In this document: one piece after another, positions 25,301 to 37,445 of the stretch
How positions within the stretch are numbered: position 1 is the first letter of the stretch
How the letters are laid out: each line of letters opens with the position of its first letter
Assembly: GCA_037833965.1 (NCBI GenBank)
Contig: AP031353.1
Span: 6,946,501 to 7,010,500, forward strand
Direction: 5' to 3'
Length of the DNA: 64,000 nucleotides
Source: Marchantia polymorpha subsp. ruderalis
Taxonomy: Eukaryota; Streptophyta; Marchantiopsida; Marchantiales; Marchantiaceae
Translations under genes and position numbers: made by a program
The notes under the pieces: generated by a model
The model's input: the letters and a program-made list of their open reading frames with translations, nothing else
What the model was told of the DNA's origin: nothing
Database searches by the model: none

Positions 25301-26510
25301 AACTTCGATCATCTAAAACCATACCGGCACAAGTTGCATGACCTCGGTCCCTGAGACCACATGAAGTCCACTATCAAACTGTCTATGAAAGGAGCAAGAG
25401 TCCAAATCGCGTAGGTCACCAAAAAGCCAAGTGACTTGGTCCATAGGTCACAACCTGGCCTGGAGAATATAAACGTAAAACATGAACGATGTGATATCAC
25501 ACAGGGTGTAACCTTGGCGCGACCAGATGAAAGTGCTGCGAATATGTATGTCTGCAGAATTTCCAGCTTGCAGCATTCTATTAAAGCAGTTCCAAGACTT
25601 GAAATCAAGACTTCCTTTACGAACGCCGCTAAAACATCCGAGCCGATTTTCCTTTTCTGTGACCATCAGCTCTATGCATATCTGAATATTTGTCTGTCCA
25701 AGTGTATCGAATTTGAGTCTGTAGCTGGAGTTTATTACTTGTAATCATGGAGATGGTACATTTCCCAAGGTGAATGAATGGACTTCCCTCACGTTCAGAT
25801 GGACACTATTTGAGCATGTGAGATCAATCGGTGGACTGCTGGCAGCGAGTGACTGCAGAGCGTAAAGTGTACACTTCTGGTATCCATCCAGTGGAGCCAC
25901 CATCACCCTAAAGCGTGGACATAAGACTCATGGCCGGAAGAACAGGATTAGAGACGGACTTCATGTGTGAGACAAAACCTTGTGAGATGCACATGAACAA
26001 TCGTACCCAAAGATGGAAGAATAGTGCTAGTATATTCTCCCAACCGCTCTCAAGGGAAGTCGACCTCTTGAATCACTTGTCTGGAGTGTCAACAAATTCT
26101 ACCTCGAACGTAGACTGGACCATGCGGTGCTCAAACGTAAAGAAAGTCCACTTCTGTAGGCTGATTATTAATCTTCTAAACGATTGTCGGCTTTGGCACT
26201 GGGACACAGCACGGACAACGAGGTAAGAGTGCATTCGATTGAGATGAGTACGCTTTTACAATCGGCAGGAGGGTATTATAGCTGAATGTGCGGAGGGCAT
26301 ATTGAGTGGGATAAAAATAGTAGTCTAGCTGACTGACCCGCGGGATCCAAATAATGCGCAGAGTCTCTCGGCAATACGCTTCCAGTTTAGATTTCAAGGT
26401 TTACTGCTATGCACCTGACAGGACTTTCTGAATATTTTGATAATAAGATAATATGATTAGCAATCAGATCCCAGTAGTATTTCAAACAATCAACGCTCGA
26501 ATGTCTCCAC
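22363..26510. other. Intergenic stretch, nothing identified
   Basis: The first part (to about 23.2 kb) is AT-rich. Open frames up to about 120 codons occur on both strands (for example 24908-25270 plus and 25309-25608 minus). None carries a domain, a good start plus promoter, or splice support. No tRNA, LTR or terminal inverted repeat was seen. Confidence 0.5.
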
Positions 26511-26513
26511 CGC

Positions 26514-26740
26514 ATTTACGGTGTGAAGGGAAGCTTGAAGGAAGCATTCTGTGTTGTCAAGTATATGCTCAATCTACGCTCCTGACGCGCTGTGCAAGCT
26601 GTGCTCGTGACAACTGTTTTGACCAGAGACATTCCTGCCGGTACGGCAATTGAGTCTGAAGCCCTTCGAATGAACAAATTTAAGCCTAATCTGGAACCAC
26701 GTGATTTGTCAAGTCTGCTTGATCTTAAGCCACTCTGTCA
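26514..26740 (+). pseudogene. SAF/antifreeze-like domain remnant (possible sialic acid synthase-like fragment)
   Basis: The frame reads IYGVKGSLKEAFCVVKYM, meets a TGA at 26583, and continues AVLVTTVLTRDIPAGTAIES followed by EALRMNKFKPNLEPRDLSSLL. The pattern x3-RDIPAGTxI-x3-L resembles SAF domains, such as the C-terminal antifreeze-like domain of N-acetylneuraminate synthases. The spacing to the following PxDLxxLL segment also fits that family loosely. There is no ATG in frame, no upstream TIM-barrel part was found, and there is an internal stop. It is therefore either a decayed fragment or a chance resemblance. Confidence 0.25.
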
Positions 26741-26859
26741 CGCCAGTATTCCATTGTTAACTGTAACCAACTTTCTCATGTTCAAACCAACGATTGGTTT
26801 TCTCATTCTGAAGCAGGATTCGAGGATGCAAACAACGCTGCTTGGCAACCGCTGTTGAA

Positions 26860-28050
26860 GGCCTGTTTCTCCAGGTCCTCCTTGTGGGTATTCGGGAGTC
26901 CACCGTGTGCTTACCCTGTACCTAGAGCTTGCAACCTCTCCATGACTTGCTGTTTTTTTCCTGCTTTCGCTCCCACTTCTCTTGCAAGTGAGTACTTTTC
27001 TACACTCTTTTCAGGTCTTTCCCGATCGCCGAAGCAATCGAGAATACTGAATAGAAGACAGTCGTGGGACTTTCACACGGCATAATAAAGGTCAAGTGGA
27101 ATTGCTACCATTCATATTGACTTGACACAAGTTCCACATATTAAATTGATTAATCAAACTTTTGTGTTGGCTTTTATTGCTAAACCACGTACTCAACATC
27201 CCATTCGGACAGACGATCTTCCACTGAGATTTTCACCAAAAGGTGAGGAAATGTTCTGCTTCAGAAACATGGCAGATCGACTGTATCTATGTATATAGAC
27301 GAAGGAAATGGGACGTCAGATCACAACACGGGGAAGTGTGATCAACCACAGGTGTGAGGAATGTCGGAGAATGAAGAAAACGTTAAGAACTCCTCACAAG
27401 GTCCTGACAAGCAGAAAAGTGGTCTTCCTTGACAGCAGTAGGCCTGTAATGAAAGAATTGGGTGCATCATAAAGAGGTGTTGACGGAGTGATTTATTGGG
27501 ATTTTCTGCACTCCTGGGCTGGTTACGTAGCTCGCATGCCGGTAGTTGTCTACCGCAAATTTTTTCGTCAGAAAATTCTTCTTAAATAGTTTCCTCGTTT
27601 GTGTTTCAGGTGAAACCTTTCCATTCTCTTCAATCTTCCATAAGGCTCGGCACGGTGTAAAGAGATATTTTGTGGCGTTTCGAGACCAACGAAAGGAAAG
27701 ACCTTAAGTGAAACATCCATCATGATTTTGTGAAGACAGACTTGTTCAATTTATCGAGCGAAACGAGGTGGCTCTGTCACGCATGCGTGTGGTGAAGTTC
27801 CACAAGCAGTGATTCCGTGGATATGCAGTTCTCAATGTTCAAAGCATGAAACAAACGTAGGCCTAACCAACGGGAAACGTGCACCATGCCAGAGTTCCTG
27901 GCGCCTGAGAAGGATTATTTGCAAAACTGCGACCATGATTGTGAGAAATAACTTCGCTGAAGCTTGACACACAATCTCAGAGGCATCACATCTACAACAC
28001 ACAAACAAAAGTCCGTTCTCAAATTGTCTTGCTCTTGTTGAGATGGTCTT
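26860..28050. other. Intergenic stretch 3' of the peroxidase gene
   Basis: No coding region of support was found. It should contain the peroxidase 3' UTR (minus strand). AATAAA on the minus strand occurs near 27491-27497, some 550 bases beyond the stop. Confidence 0.5.
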
Positions 28051-29889
28051 TCAACTGTTATTGGTCCTACTACAATTCCGGCGGACTTCGCCGGCAGATC
28101 CTGTCAAGACACTGATGTTCCCCATTCTTACCATAGCCGCTGCGAAGTTAAGAAGAAAAAAAGACGGTGTTTGTGCCGATGCATTTACAATTGCAAGAGA
28201 AAAGGGATTGCTCAGAAGCGTAGCATCTGACGTAAATACTCCTCTGTTGGCCAGGAGATCGTTAAAAAATACACTATCAAAGGTCCCGTTAGTGGTATCC
28301 ATGGCGATAACATTTGAGGCCTTGTTCTGTGGGCATTGCAGTACAAGAGAATTGGCAAATGTTGGATCAATCGATGGATCCCTGGAATTAAAAACTCCGG
28401 TGAAATTGTACAAGCGCCTCAAAACCGGTGCACAATGAGATCGACCTATTGTGTGTCCACCTGCACGAGCATTACGACCTTTGTGAGTTTCCATGTCAGG
28501 CACCCAAAAAACAAAAACAGACTACTTGTGTCTAGACTGAATCCCACAGAACGCAAATGCTTCACTAAGATATGATCCATCCTTCTCGTAAGACTGACAA
28601 TCAAATATGTTTGCCACAAGATACATAGTGTTTCTTTCGAACACCTCGATAAGAAGAGAATGTTTTTCCTTATTATTTCAAAAGAAATATCCTGACGACG
28701 AGCACTGAAGAACTTTCTCGTTATGAGATCTGTTTCAGGCGATATCAACGACTGTCAACTAACTGGATGCACCTGTGAGCACGACGAGGTCTTGGACAGA
28801 AAGTCCGACTCCCGCGAAATTTCTGACGAGCTGGCCGAAGTTGTCACTAGGGGACGGTAGACTGGCGAGAGCCTCATCCTTGGAAGAGACCAAGCCGTCT
28901 CTGCGACCGAGTGGCACTGACCAATTTGGGCCTCCGATCTGTGTATTACAACATATGATGAGAAAAGTGTGCTGAAAGACTTGACCTGGGACATCGAAAG
29001 CTCAAAATCTCAACAACTGTCCAGACCTTGCAAACTCTCGACCAGAGCAAAACAGCGATCACTTACCGCCACTGTGGCATCACGGGCGACCAGAGTAATG
29101 ATGTCTGCACAAGACACAACTCCCGGGCACGCTGCTTCGAGAACCGCTTTGACCTCGTCAATCTGACTAAGTCCTCTAATGGAACCCAAATTTGGAGCAG
29201 AATCCTTCTCTGCTGTTTTATTTGTGGAATCCAGGAGCACGGATCCATCACAGCCCTGAACACGAATTAAACACAACATAATACTTCAACAAGGAGTGCG
29301 GGGAGTTGAGAACATGAAAATGTTCTTTGCAGACGACTAAGAAGATTGATGGGTTTTCATTCATGTTTGGTTCTGTTGCATGGTAGGAGATGCAACAGAA
29401 CCAAGAATTTTGGGGATATTACTGCGAGGACAGGCACACAGCAAGGTATCATCTAATCTAGGAAGTGCAACGAAGAAGATTCATCAATCCCGAAAGCAAG
29501 ACAAGGTTCAGCCCAGTTAAAGCATCTCCTCCATGGTACAACGTGGAAAACGAGAATGGTATAGAAATAAGTTTCAAGGAGGAATTGAAAACATATATTT
29601 TGAGGAAAGAGATGGATCATCAGGACGACACGATTTCAGAAAGATGAAAGACGATGCTTACCCGCACGAAGCAGTCATGAAAGTGCAGCCGCAGGAATCC
29701 TCCAGCTATTCCTCTATCAGCAGTAATAAATTCATCAACCTTGGCTTTAACTAAAGCCAGTGCTTGTGGGCAACTTGCGCTATAAAATGTTTCCGACAAC
29801 TGTGCATTGCAGACTGCTTGAAACAAGAGTAGTAGAAACACAGCTGCTAAAGACCACCTTCTTCTTGTCACCGAAAATCCAGGTGCCAT
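28051..29889 (-). CDS. Secreted class III peroxidase (330 aa, four exons)
   Basis: Heme peroxidase of the secretory plant family (EC 1.11.1.7) that oxidises phenolics with H2O2 in the wall or vacuole. Exons on the minus strand are 29889-29662, 29255-29067, 28938-28773 and 28460-28051; all introns are GT-AG. This is the classic three-intron class III layout, with the usual 166-base third exon. The ATG lies in a strong context (CCACCATGGC). Residues 1-29 form a signal peptide ending VCNA, and the mature start QLSETFYS is typical. Distal Arg67 and His71 lie in [20 protein letters not shown] and proximal His197 in [23 protein letters not shown] and [19 protein letters not shown] are present. All eight disulphide cysteines are present (40, 73, 78 and five further on). 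No break or missing key residue was seen. The physiological substrate cannot be told. Confidence 0.95.
29367..29404. repeat. Perfect 15-bp hairpin inside peroxidase intron 1
   Basis: TTGGTTCTGTTGCAT at 29367-29381, eight-base loop, then ATGCAACAGAACCAA at 29390-29404. It lies in the first intron (29256-29661), so it would be transcribed on the minus strand and could fold in the pre-mRNA. Confidence 0.85.
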
Positions 29890-30009
29890 GGTGGAACTGC
29901 TGCTGCCCTCGTCACAGAATACTTTTGGGAGTCCTGGATACGGTCAGCAGTCGAAATGGAACTGTATCTAGCAGGTGTTATGTACACTGCGGACTTTTGT
30001 CTTCTCAAG

Positions 30010-30019
30010 TGATTTTATG
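30010..30019 (-). promoter_or_regulatory. Weak TATA-like element upstream of the peroxidase gene
   Basis: CCATAAAATC on the minus strand lies about 120 bases before the peroxidase ATG. It is only a loose match to TATAWAW and no other core element was recognised. Confidence 0.25.
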
Positions 30020-30164
30020 GGTTTTGTACAAAGGAATGTGCACACCAAAAGAATCTCAGGAAATCTTCTGATACCTTCCTGCACAACGGAAAGGAGCATA
30101 AAACTTCTGTGAGTCAACAAATTCACTTACATAATCACTCTGCAGACAATCGGCACATCGTGCA

Positions 30165-30200
30165 AACTATCTGTCTAAATATGCGTTTAGATAGATAGTT
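30165..30200. repeat. 15-bp hairpin upstream of the peroxidase gene
   Basis: AACTATCTGTCTAAA at 30165-30179, six-base loop, then TTTAGATAGATAGTT at 30186-30200. The arms pair with a single G.T wobble. It lies about 280 bases upstream of the peroxidase start. Confidence 0.75.
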
Positions 30201-31985
30201 GTACTTCCAATACAGGACTACATTGACAACATTAACAAACACGAACTAGTGATCTGGGAATTTGTGTTGAAGGACAGAGAATTCAACATAGTATGGCTGG
30301 AACTCGAGAATCTGGGAGATCCACACTGGCTGTGTACAGATAATTCACAAGTGTAATGGAAAAACTCGAGGCCGACATTTGAGAGGAAAGCAGGGAAGAA
30401 GGATTGTCCTCTCTTACTTTTTTTATGACTTTCCGATAGTTATGAATGCATTCCTAAATTTAGCCAACAACAAATTCGGCACTAGATTAAAAACTAGAAT
30501 TTCTAGACAATGGAGGAATTCCAAAAGCATGTGAAAAAAGTCTTATTGACACTGCTTTGTTCAGCTAAGAAAATTCTCCTCCTCGTCACTCTTTCAACCT
30601 CCCAGTCTCGGTATTCTACCTCGCTCGGAAAGATCTCACAACAAAGGCACGATTGAGCGACGATGCCCAGTATACACTAAAAGCACAGCCAAGCTGTGTA
30701 GACTTCCGGATCCGAGCCTACAAAATGTCTGCTTTTGAATGCAAGATGCAAGACTTGCTTAATCTTTCTGACTCTGCAATCCCTACGATTCGGCTGCTAT
30801 CGTGCATAATGGTGCCGAATGAGACATGGCCAGAGCATCTAAGCCTGAAATCCAAGTTCAAGTGTGGGCAACATTGTGGTTAGCGCATCCGCCAGTCGTT
30901 CATCATTCAGACATCAGAGGCTAGATGACTCGAATTCAGAGAAGAAAATACTGACACCAGAATACGAGCATGACAGGACTCGACACTGGCTCCCGGACGG
31001 TATCCGGCAATCCAGAAGTCAAGGTGAAGCACGATTTGCAAATCCCGTCCATGAACCTGCAGGCTACCGAGTGCCATAGTCGCTGGGGAAAGCTTGCGAT
31101 GGTCACTTGCTCTGTTCAAATCGCAGTTGCTGCTAGAAGGATGACAGCTCTCACTCGAGCGCTCGGATCACAAATCAGTCGACTTGTGTCAGCAATGGGA
31201 GCAATGAGCGTCTGGAATATTTCGAGCGTGCATCAGAGGACTTACGCTGCATCATGAGGTTGACTAACTTGGCCACCGTGTACTGAACTGACGGTCCCTT
31301 CATAGGCAGGCGATTCGAGGTTGTTCTCATCAATTTATGCCGCTCGGAGTTTGCCATGATCATGCATTCAGCGACGCAGTTCTAAGAGGACAGCGCTCTG
31401 CCCACAGCTGGCACGGACCATTACCTAGATCCAGGACACATCCTGCATCAGATACGCTACAGAAGGATCGTCCTGCTGTTGAAGCCGGCGGGGGCAACTA
31501 CAGAGTGGGCGTAGCACCAATGTCCGCAGCCCGTCTGTTCTCGTGCAGGAGGAATCGCCTCGATGCTTCGGCCGAGGCAAAGATCGCTGTGGGACAATTT
31601 GACACAAGAGGGGCTGCAAATCTCACTGAACCACGGCAGATTCAGCTGCAATTGGGCAGCGGTGTGTCAAATTTGGACATACCATGAAGAGCGGAGGAAA
31701 TCATGAAGCCGTGCGAGGTGCTGGTGCTGCGGGTCCTTTCATTCTCTGCTCTGAGGAATGTAACGCTGCTGCAAGGTGGCGACCTCGGCAGGCAAGCAAA
31801 AGAACCCAAGCTCACAAGCTGCTGAGGCGCATCCATTCCGGAAAGCACGTCGTGGATGTGGACGAGCAGATTGCTCGAAATGCGAAGCTGTTCGTGAACA
31901 GTCTGCGGAGACTATTGACTCCACAACAGGACATACGCTCTTTTCGTGTTGCCTCTGTTCCGAGGCAGGGCCGGCATCGGCATCA
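30201..31985. other. Intergenic stretch, nothing identified
   Basis: Short open frames overlap on both strands, for example 31337-31687 plus and 31425-31651 minus. They carry no domain, start context or splice support. GC content rises toward the simple-repeat belt that follows. Confidence 0.5.
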
Positions 31986-33433
31986 GCTGCAGCTGCAGCA
32001 GCAGCAGCAGCTGTAGAGGTAGTAGTGGCCGGGACGTAGCAGAAGAAGGAGGCGCTGAAGAAGATGAGGATGATGACGAGGGAGCAGGAGCAGAGGAGAA
32101 TTTTACATTTGAGCTAGACCTGCAGTTGTACCTCTTCTCTGAGAGCTTCCCCTGCTTTGGATGGCTGCAGCCCAGCTTTTGTGGACCCAAACACAGGGAG
32201 GGCCACAGTAGGCGAGGGAGGGGAGGAGGAGGAGGAGGAAGAGGAGTTGGTCGTTCAGTTGGGTCCAGACTCTGCTGCTGCTGCTGCTGCTGCTGAACAC
32301 ACCAACGAGTTCAGAGCAAGTCTAGTCTGCCAGGAAACTTGTCGAGGGCATGTACACACCATCCTAAAACCTCATGCCTCGTCCTCTGACTACTCACTCC
32401 AGTGCGCATTTGACGCTTACTCCAACTGTGGTTCGGTTCGGTTCGGTTCGGTTCGGTTCGTTCTGGTCTGGTCTGGTTTACTGCCTTAAGGTCCCTCAAG
32501 ATCCGCCTAGCAACTTGGAACGGACGGACACTTGCTTGGACCGTGAACTGTCTTTCACTGCAATGCAAAATCGGATAGTCATCGGATGATGCAGGTTGAC
32601 TTGAAGATCAATTCTCCAAAGCAAGCAAAGCTGTTAGTTAGCGAGTCGATGCCACCATGGGTACGTCTCGAACTTCGATCGATCGTGAAGGGCATTTATG
32701 TGCGTGCACGTGGAAGGTATGTAAAGGTCAGCTCACATGCTACTTGCTATGAATGCTACTACCCCATGGAATGCAATGGACTAGAGAAGAGAAGAGTTCT
32801 GGGATCGGCAGAATTACGAGTTCTGTGAGCGCTAATCTGCGCAGAAGTCCTCTTGGTGCCCATTGGGGGAAGTGCACGTGCAGGGCACAAGTTGTGTGGA
32901 AGCAGGTCCAGAGAATCTGTCCATGAGTCAAATCCAGGGACGGGGGCATACAATAGTAGGCAACAGGAGAGTCTCCTTATCTGGAAAGCTGGACATCCAC
33001 GCTCGTCATGGGTTCCAACTGTCGAAGGCTAACTCTAGAACGGCCTACTTTGCAAAAGAGTATTGTATTTGGCAAAAGAGTGCTAGGCCTTGTTCGTATT
33101 TGCGCTAGGCCTGGGCCCTTTCGCCCTCTGCTTACTAGATTGATCCCTCATCCCTCCCCATACCGTATGATGGCGAATTCGGCCCCCAAAATGCTGTCTG
33201 GTGACGTGGCCGAGGGCCGTCGGGTTGACCTTATTCCTCTGTCAGGGACCTTTGCCAAGACCACCGGGTAGGTGCGCACGTTGTAGCGTTTTGTGCAAGG
33301 GGACTGTGTGTGCGCTGAGGGAGGAACTCGCGATCGGACGGCCGTCTTTGAAGCCCCCCTCCCGAGCCTCGTGAGAGAGGATGCTGCTGCTGGCGGCAAC
33401 CCCCTCCCCTCCCCCTCCCCTCCCCCTCCCCTG
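31986..33433. repeat. Belt of simple repeats
   Basis: Tracts in order: CAG units at about 31986-32012, GGA-rich at about 32215-32245, CTG units at about 32272-32295, GGTTC pentamers at 32430-32460 and a C4T-type polypyrimidine run at about 33400-33433. They create spurious Ser-, Leu-, Glu- and Arg-rich open frames on both strands. No gene is supported between them. Confidence 0.8.
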
Positions 33434-33922
33434 GCGTGAGTGGAGCTTGGCAGGCAACATTTGCATGAAGGACTGACTTGCTCTGCATAGACTACTGGAC
33501 TAACGACGGCATATCCTTCGGCTTCAACCGAAAAAGTCGGACATTCTGAAATTAATTCAAGCATGGCGTGGACCTTGTTCACTGGCCTACAGAGTTACAA
33601 ATTCTGTGCATCAACTTTATACGTACTATTTATCTCGCATACCCTGCGCTTGAACGTGATCTGTTGTTGTTCACAGGGATATTGCTTGCTCCCTCGGCGC
33701 AACGAGTGCACTGACTGACCTTCACCGCTTGTTGCTGCTGCATGGGCTTTTTCCGCTACAGATTCTTTTGTCTTCTTATGCATTGTGCACTTCATCCATG
33801 CTGCAAACGCCGACTTGCAGACAGAGGTTGCTCACTTAGAACCCCACTCGGTTGATTTATATTAGATTAAAGACCATGCACCTCCTTTGGCTATGTAACT
33901 TTGATTAATTACGTCGTTTTAT

Positions 33923-33924
<2 letters not shown>

Positions 33925-33964
<40 letters not shown>
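33925..33964. repeat. TC dinucleotide microsatellite (about 20 units)
   Basis: An uninterrupted TC run of about 40 bases. No adjacent gene is supported. Confidence 0.9.
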
Positions 33965-33965
<1 letters not shown>

Positions 33966-34027
33966 AGATTATTATACGAGTTATAGTCGAAAAGCAACCA
34001 CAGAATTGAAAGGAAAAGTAGATTGGT

Positions 34028-34315
34028 TCATTTCACGCTTTTGGACAAGGGCTTGAGAATTTCATGCACGACTCGGCGGATGAAAGTGATCGGGACACGG
34101 CGAGGAACGAGATCCGCGAAGGCTGTAAAGCTGGGTGGGCACTGACCGTAGTGCAGGCAACAGTGCGCGAAGAAACTGTTGGCAACCGACTTCAGCTCGG
34201 TGCTCGTAGCGTTGGTGGCCGGCTGCGGCTGCGGCTGGGTGGAATGCTCGCAGGATGGATCACTGACTCGGTTCCTCGATTCCTTCTTCGGTTCTTCAGT
34301 GCACAGCGTCGACAT
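34028..34315 (-). CDS. Hypothetical ORF, 95 aa
   Basis: An ATG at 34315 opens 95 codons with a QPQPQP tract, then ELKSVANSFFAHCCLHYGQC and a basic C-terminus (PITFIRRVVHEILKPLSKSVK split over the end). No family is recognised and a competing plus-strand frame exists. It could be a small gene or chance. Confidence 0.2.
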   Translation of the reverse strand: MSTLCTEEPKKESRNRVSDPSCEHSTQPQPQPATNATSTELKSVANSFFAHCCLHYGQCPPSFTAFADLVPRRVPITFIRRVVHEILKPLSKSVK

Positions 34316-35461
34316 GCGCTCGCTCTCTCGTGCGAAACTAAAAATAGAGCGACGGGCTGATAAGAGAGCGACGTCTTATCTTGTGTCCCTTGGTTCACAG
34401 TTTCTGATTTCACTCTATCCTCTCGGAATCCGATAAGGTCGTCCTCCATTCCAGACTCCATTGGGAATGAATGTTCGACTCCTTGCTCGTCTCGGCCTAT
34501 TGCCCTGGCTCTCATCATTTGCGACTCATTCATCTCGTCCTCGTTTGACCGTATTTATGTTCCTCCTGAACGACAAGCAACCGATGGACCCAAAAGGCTC
34601 ATCTTGTCAGTCGATTGCTTCTCACGATGTGTCTGTACAGTCGTGGACTTTCGCAAGTCTTCCATGCGCACCACTGCCCACCGCTGCCCTTCTGACGCCA
34701 AATCTTACTCCCTCGCTCTCCTCCTCCCTTTCTCAAAACATATCTCTGTATTGACCTTCAGCTCGAGTTCTTTTCGAAGACTTTCATGTGCACAAATGCT
34801 TGAATCTGCTCCAGTTCTTGAGCTTAGTCAAGACGACTGCAGCTGTGGTTAACCTGGTTCGCCGACTGGTTTGCCTCAGACAACTTCGTAGTTCAAGTGA
34901 CCACGTTCTTTTGGTCTAACACTTTCGAAAGTTAAACTCATAATAGCTTATCCACCAAAAATAATTGTATTTCATTTAAGTTATTCAATCCTTTTATATT
35001 TACGTATAATATAGCATATCTGTTATGGAAAGAAGAACCACCCAAAATTATTATCAATGTTAGGAGAACAGAATAATGATGAAATAATAGCTAATACTGA
35101 TCCTCATATTGGCATATTATTTTTTTCCGCTACTTGCTTTCATTGTTATCTGTATATCTACAAGAAAATTGGTGTAACTTCAGAAGTATGATACTTATCC
35201 ACTGATATTTTTAGCTGCAAAGATATATCTCAAGATTTAGTTGAATATGTGATAACAATAATAATAATTTTACTAAATATTTAATTGAAAAAAATCTAAA
35301 ATATCATTCCATTATACATTATGTCAGGCAAAAAAATTTTATCGATTAATAGTAAGAATATTGGTTTTTATTTAAAAAAATACGCTAATTGACTTTCCGG
35401 GAGATTACTCCTCGTAATACTATTCCGGTCCTAGTGCGCTCGACTGCACAGTTCTGTTGGG

Positions 35462-35506
35462 ATCTGGTGTAGTAGCCGTGGTACGACCGCGGCTACTACA
35501 CCAGAT
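35462..35506. repeat. 20-bp stem hairpin in a GC-richer islet
   Basis: ATCTGGTGTAGTAGCCGTGG at 35462-35481, five-base loop TACGA, then CCGCGGCTACTACACCAGAT at 35487-35506. The arms pair fully apart from one G.T position. The islet around it (about 35395-35870) is clearly richer in GC than its neighbours on both sides and may be a separate insertion. Confidence 0.9.
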
Positions 35507-37321
35507 AAAAAGATGCGGATGGAGGGAGGAAAAGGGTGAGTTCTGGAATTTTGGCGGCCAGAAGTTCCGCCAAACAGCTTGGGCTAGAAATGCAATGAAC
35601 ATCGGTAAATTTGGGCTGTTCCCGGACGCCATCTAGCGGACTTGCACTCAAAAATATGCTTCGACGCAGATTGGTCAAAACCCTTTCCGGGGCAATGAGA
35701 GTTCAAATCCGCGAGACAGTTGATTTCACTCGAGACCTTTTCTTAGCAATCACAGAGAGCACAATCTTTGCACTGGCGACAAACGTGCTTCAGTTTTGTT
35801 TCAAGTGCAGTTTGTTTCATGAGATGAACATTTATTTCTTTTTTTGAAATGTCCATGAAAATTATGCATGCAAACATGTCGATGAAAATTATTTTTCTCA
35901 ACTTTATTTGCAAAGCTCAAATTTCTTTTAATCTAAAGTGATTATGAATGTTGATCGAAGATTTAAATGACTATAAAAAAAAGCGAAGAAAGAAAATTTA
36001 TTCTACATCTAATTTTTTTAAATCTTAGAAAATTCAAATAATTCTCATAGAACATTTTTATTTTTGAAATTGTTCTCATAATATGCAAATAAATTGTCAA
36101 GATTACACATTTTTGTGAAATTTTTTTCTAATTTCATATAGAGGATTTCAAAAATGGTCAAATCTGATACATAACACTATTCACTTGCAAAAGTTTATTC
36201 ATACGAATTGTCCTTCAATCACAGGGACAATATTTTTCATATAATATTTTTCTTTAATCTTTTTAAACGAAGTCATATTCAATCAGTTTTTAGTTTATTC
36301 CTCAATTTTTTAATATATTTATTAATAAAATATTAGAAAGAACCCAAAAAAATCGTACACTGATATGAAAATCTGAAGGTAATATAGGAGTTTTTTGGAG
36401 ATTTTTTAAAATTTTATTTCACTTTAGTAAGTCAAGAAAAATACTAAAATTCTGTAAAAAAACACATATATATGAACGAGTATTCAAAATGATATTTAAT
36501 TTTTTAGAATATAAAATATATTAACATAATATAATACTTTCAAGATTACGATAGGATTTACCAAAATATTTTAAATTTAATTTGGAAATTTATAAAAACT
36601 GATTTTGAAAGAAATATCCATAATTATTAAACCTACTTAATGATGTATTTGAACGTGAAATATTTTATTTTATTTTTTAAAAATTTTTTAATTGATAGTG
36701 CATTAAATAAATTTATTCTTATTTTGATTCAACTTTGATTTATCATGTTGATTCTTATCATATTTTATCATATTCATTAACTTAAATGTCAGAATCATTA
36801 ATGATGATGAATTTTTTTGTTGTATTTAAAATATTTACAATTAAATATTTAAAATTATCCAAATTTTAAGTTTATTCAGCTAATTTCATGCTTAAAATCA
36901 TCAAGAGAAAAATTCGTAAGACAAGTTGATGTTAAATAAGACAAATTAGCTGAATTTTAATTAAACTTATGTTGAAAACAACATTGAGTATATATACTTA
37001 GCCATCATTAAAAAAGTATGAGCTTGAATAAGAATTGTTGAAATTACAACTTGAAATTGATATAATAACTAAAAAATTTCCTCAATCAAATTTTGTCGTT
37101 TAATTTGATTCTAATTTATTTTTCTAAAAATAATTCCAAATAATATAATGAAGAGGTTATAATAGATCATCATCAATGAAAAACTTTTATAACTTCCCTT
37201 TTAATATATTTATTACTTTATTTTTAATTTGTAAAAAATTATTTGGCAAATCAAATTATAATATAACTCTTATGTATTATGAGAGTTTCATCTCAAGGAA
37301 GTGCAAATCATCACAATTACC

Positions 37322-37348
<27 letters not shown>
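37322..37348. repeat. TA dinucleotide microsatellite
   Basis: An uninterrupted TA run of about 27 bases within AT-rich sequence. Confidence 0.9.
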
Positions 37349-37352
<4 letters not shown>

Positions 37353-37445
37353 TCCACTTTGCAGAAGTTATGTTTTAAAGAACATATATATTGGATTATA
37401 TATGTACTAAGAATTTCGAAAATTGTGTTTAAGAGAGTTGGGACC

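Noticed and set aside
31912..32489. Ser-, Leu-, Gly- and Glu-rich open frames
   Set aside because: They are translations of CAG, CTG and GGA tracts and overlap each other on both strands.
35699..35720. GTTCAAATCC, a tRNA T-loop-like motif
   Set aside because: No cloverleaf partners (acceptor, D-arm, anticodon arm) could be placed around it.
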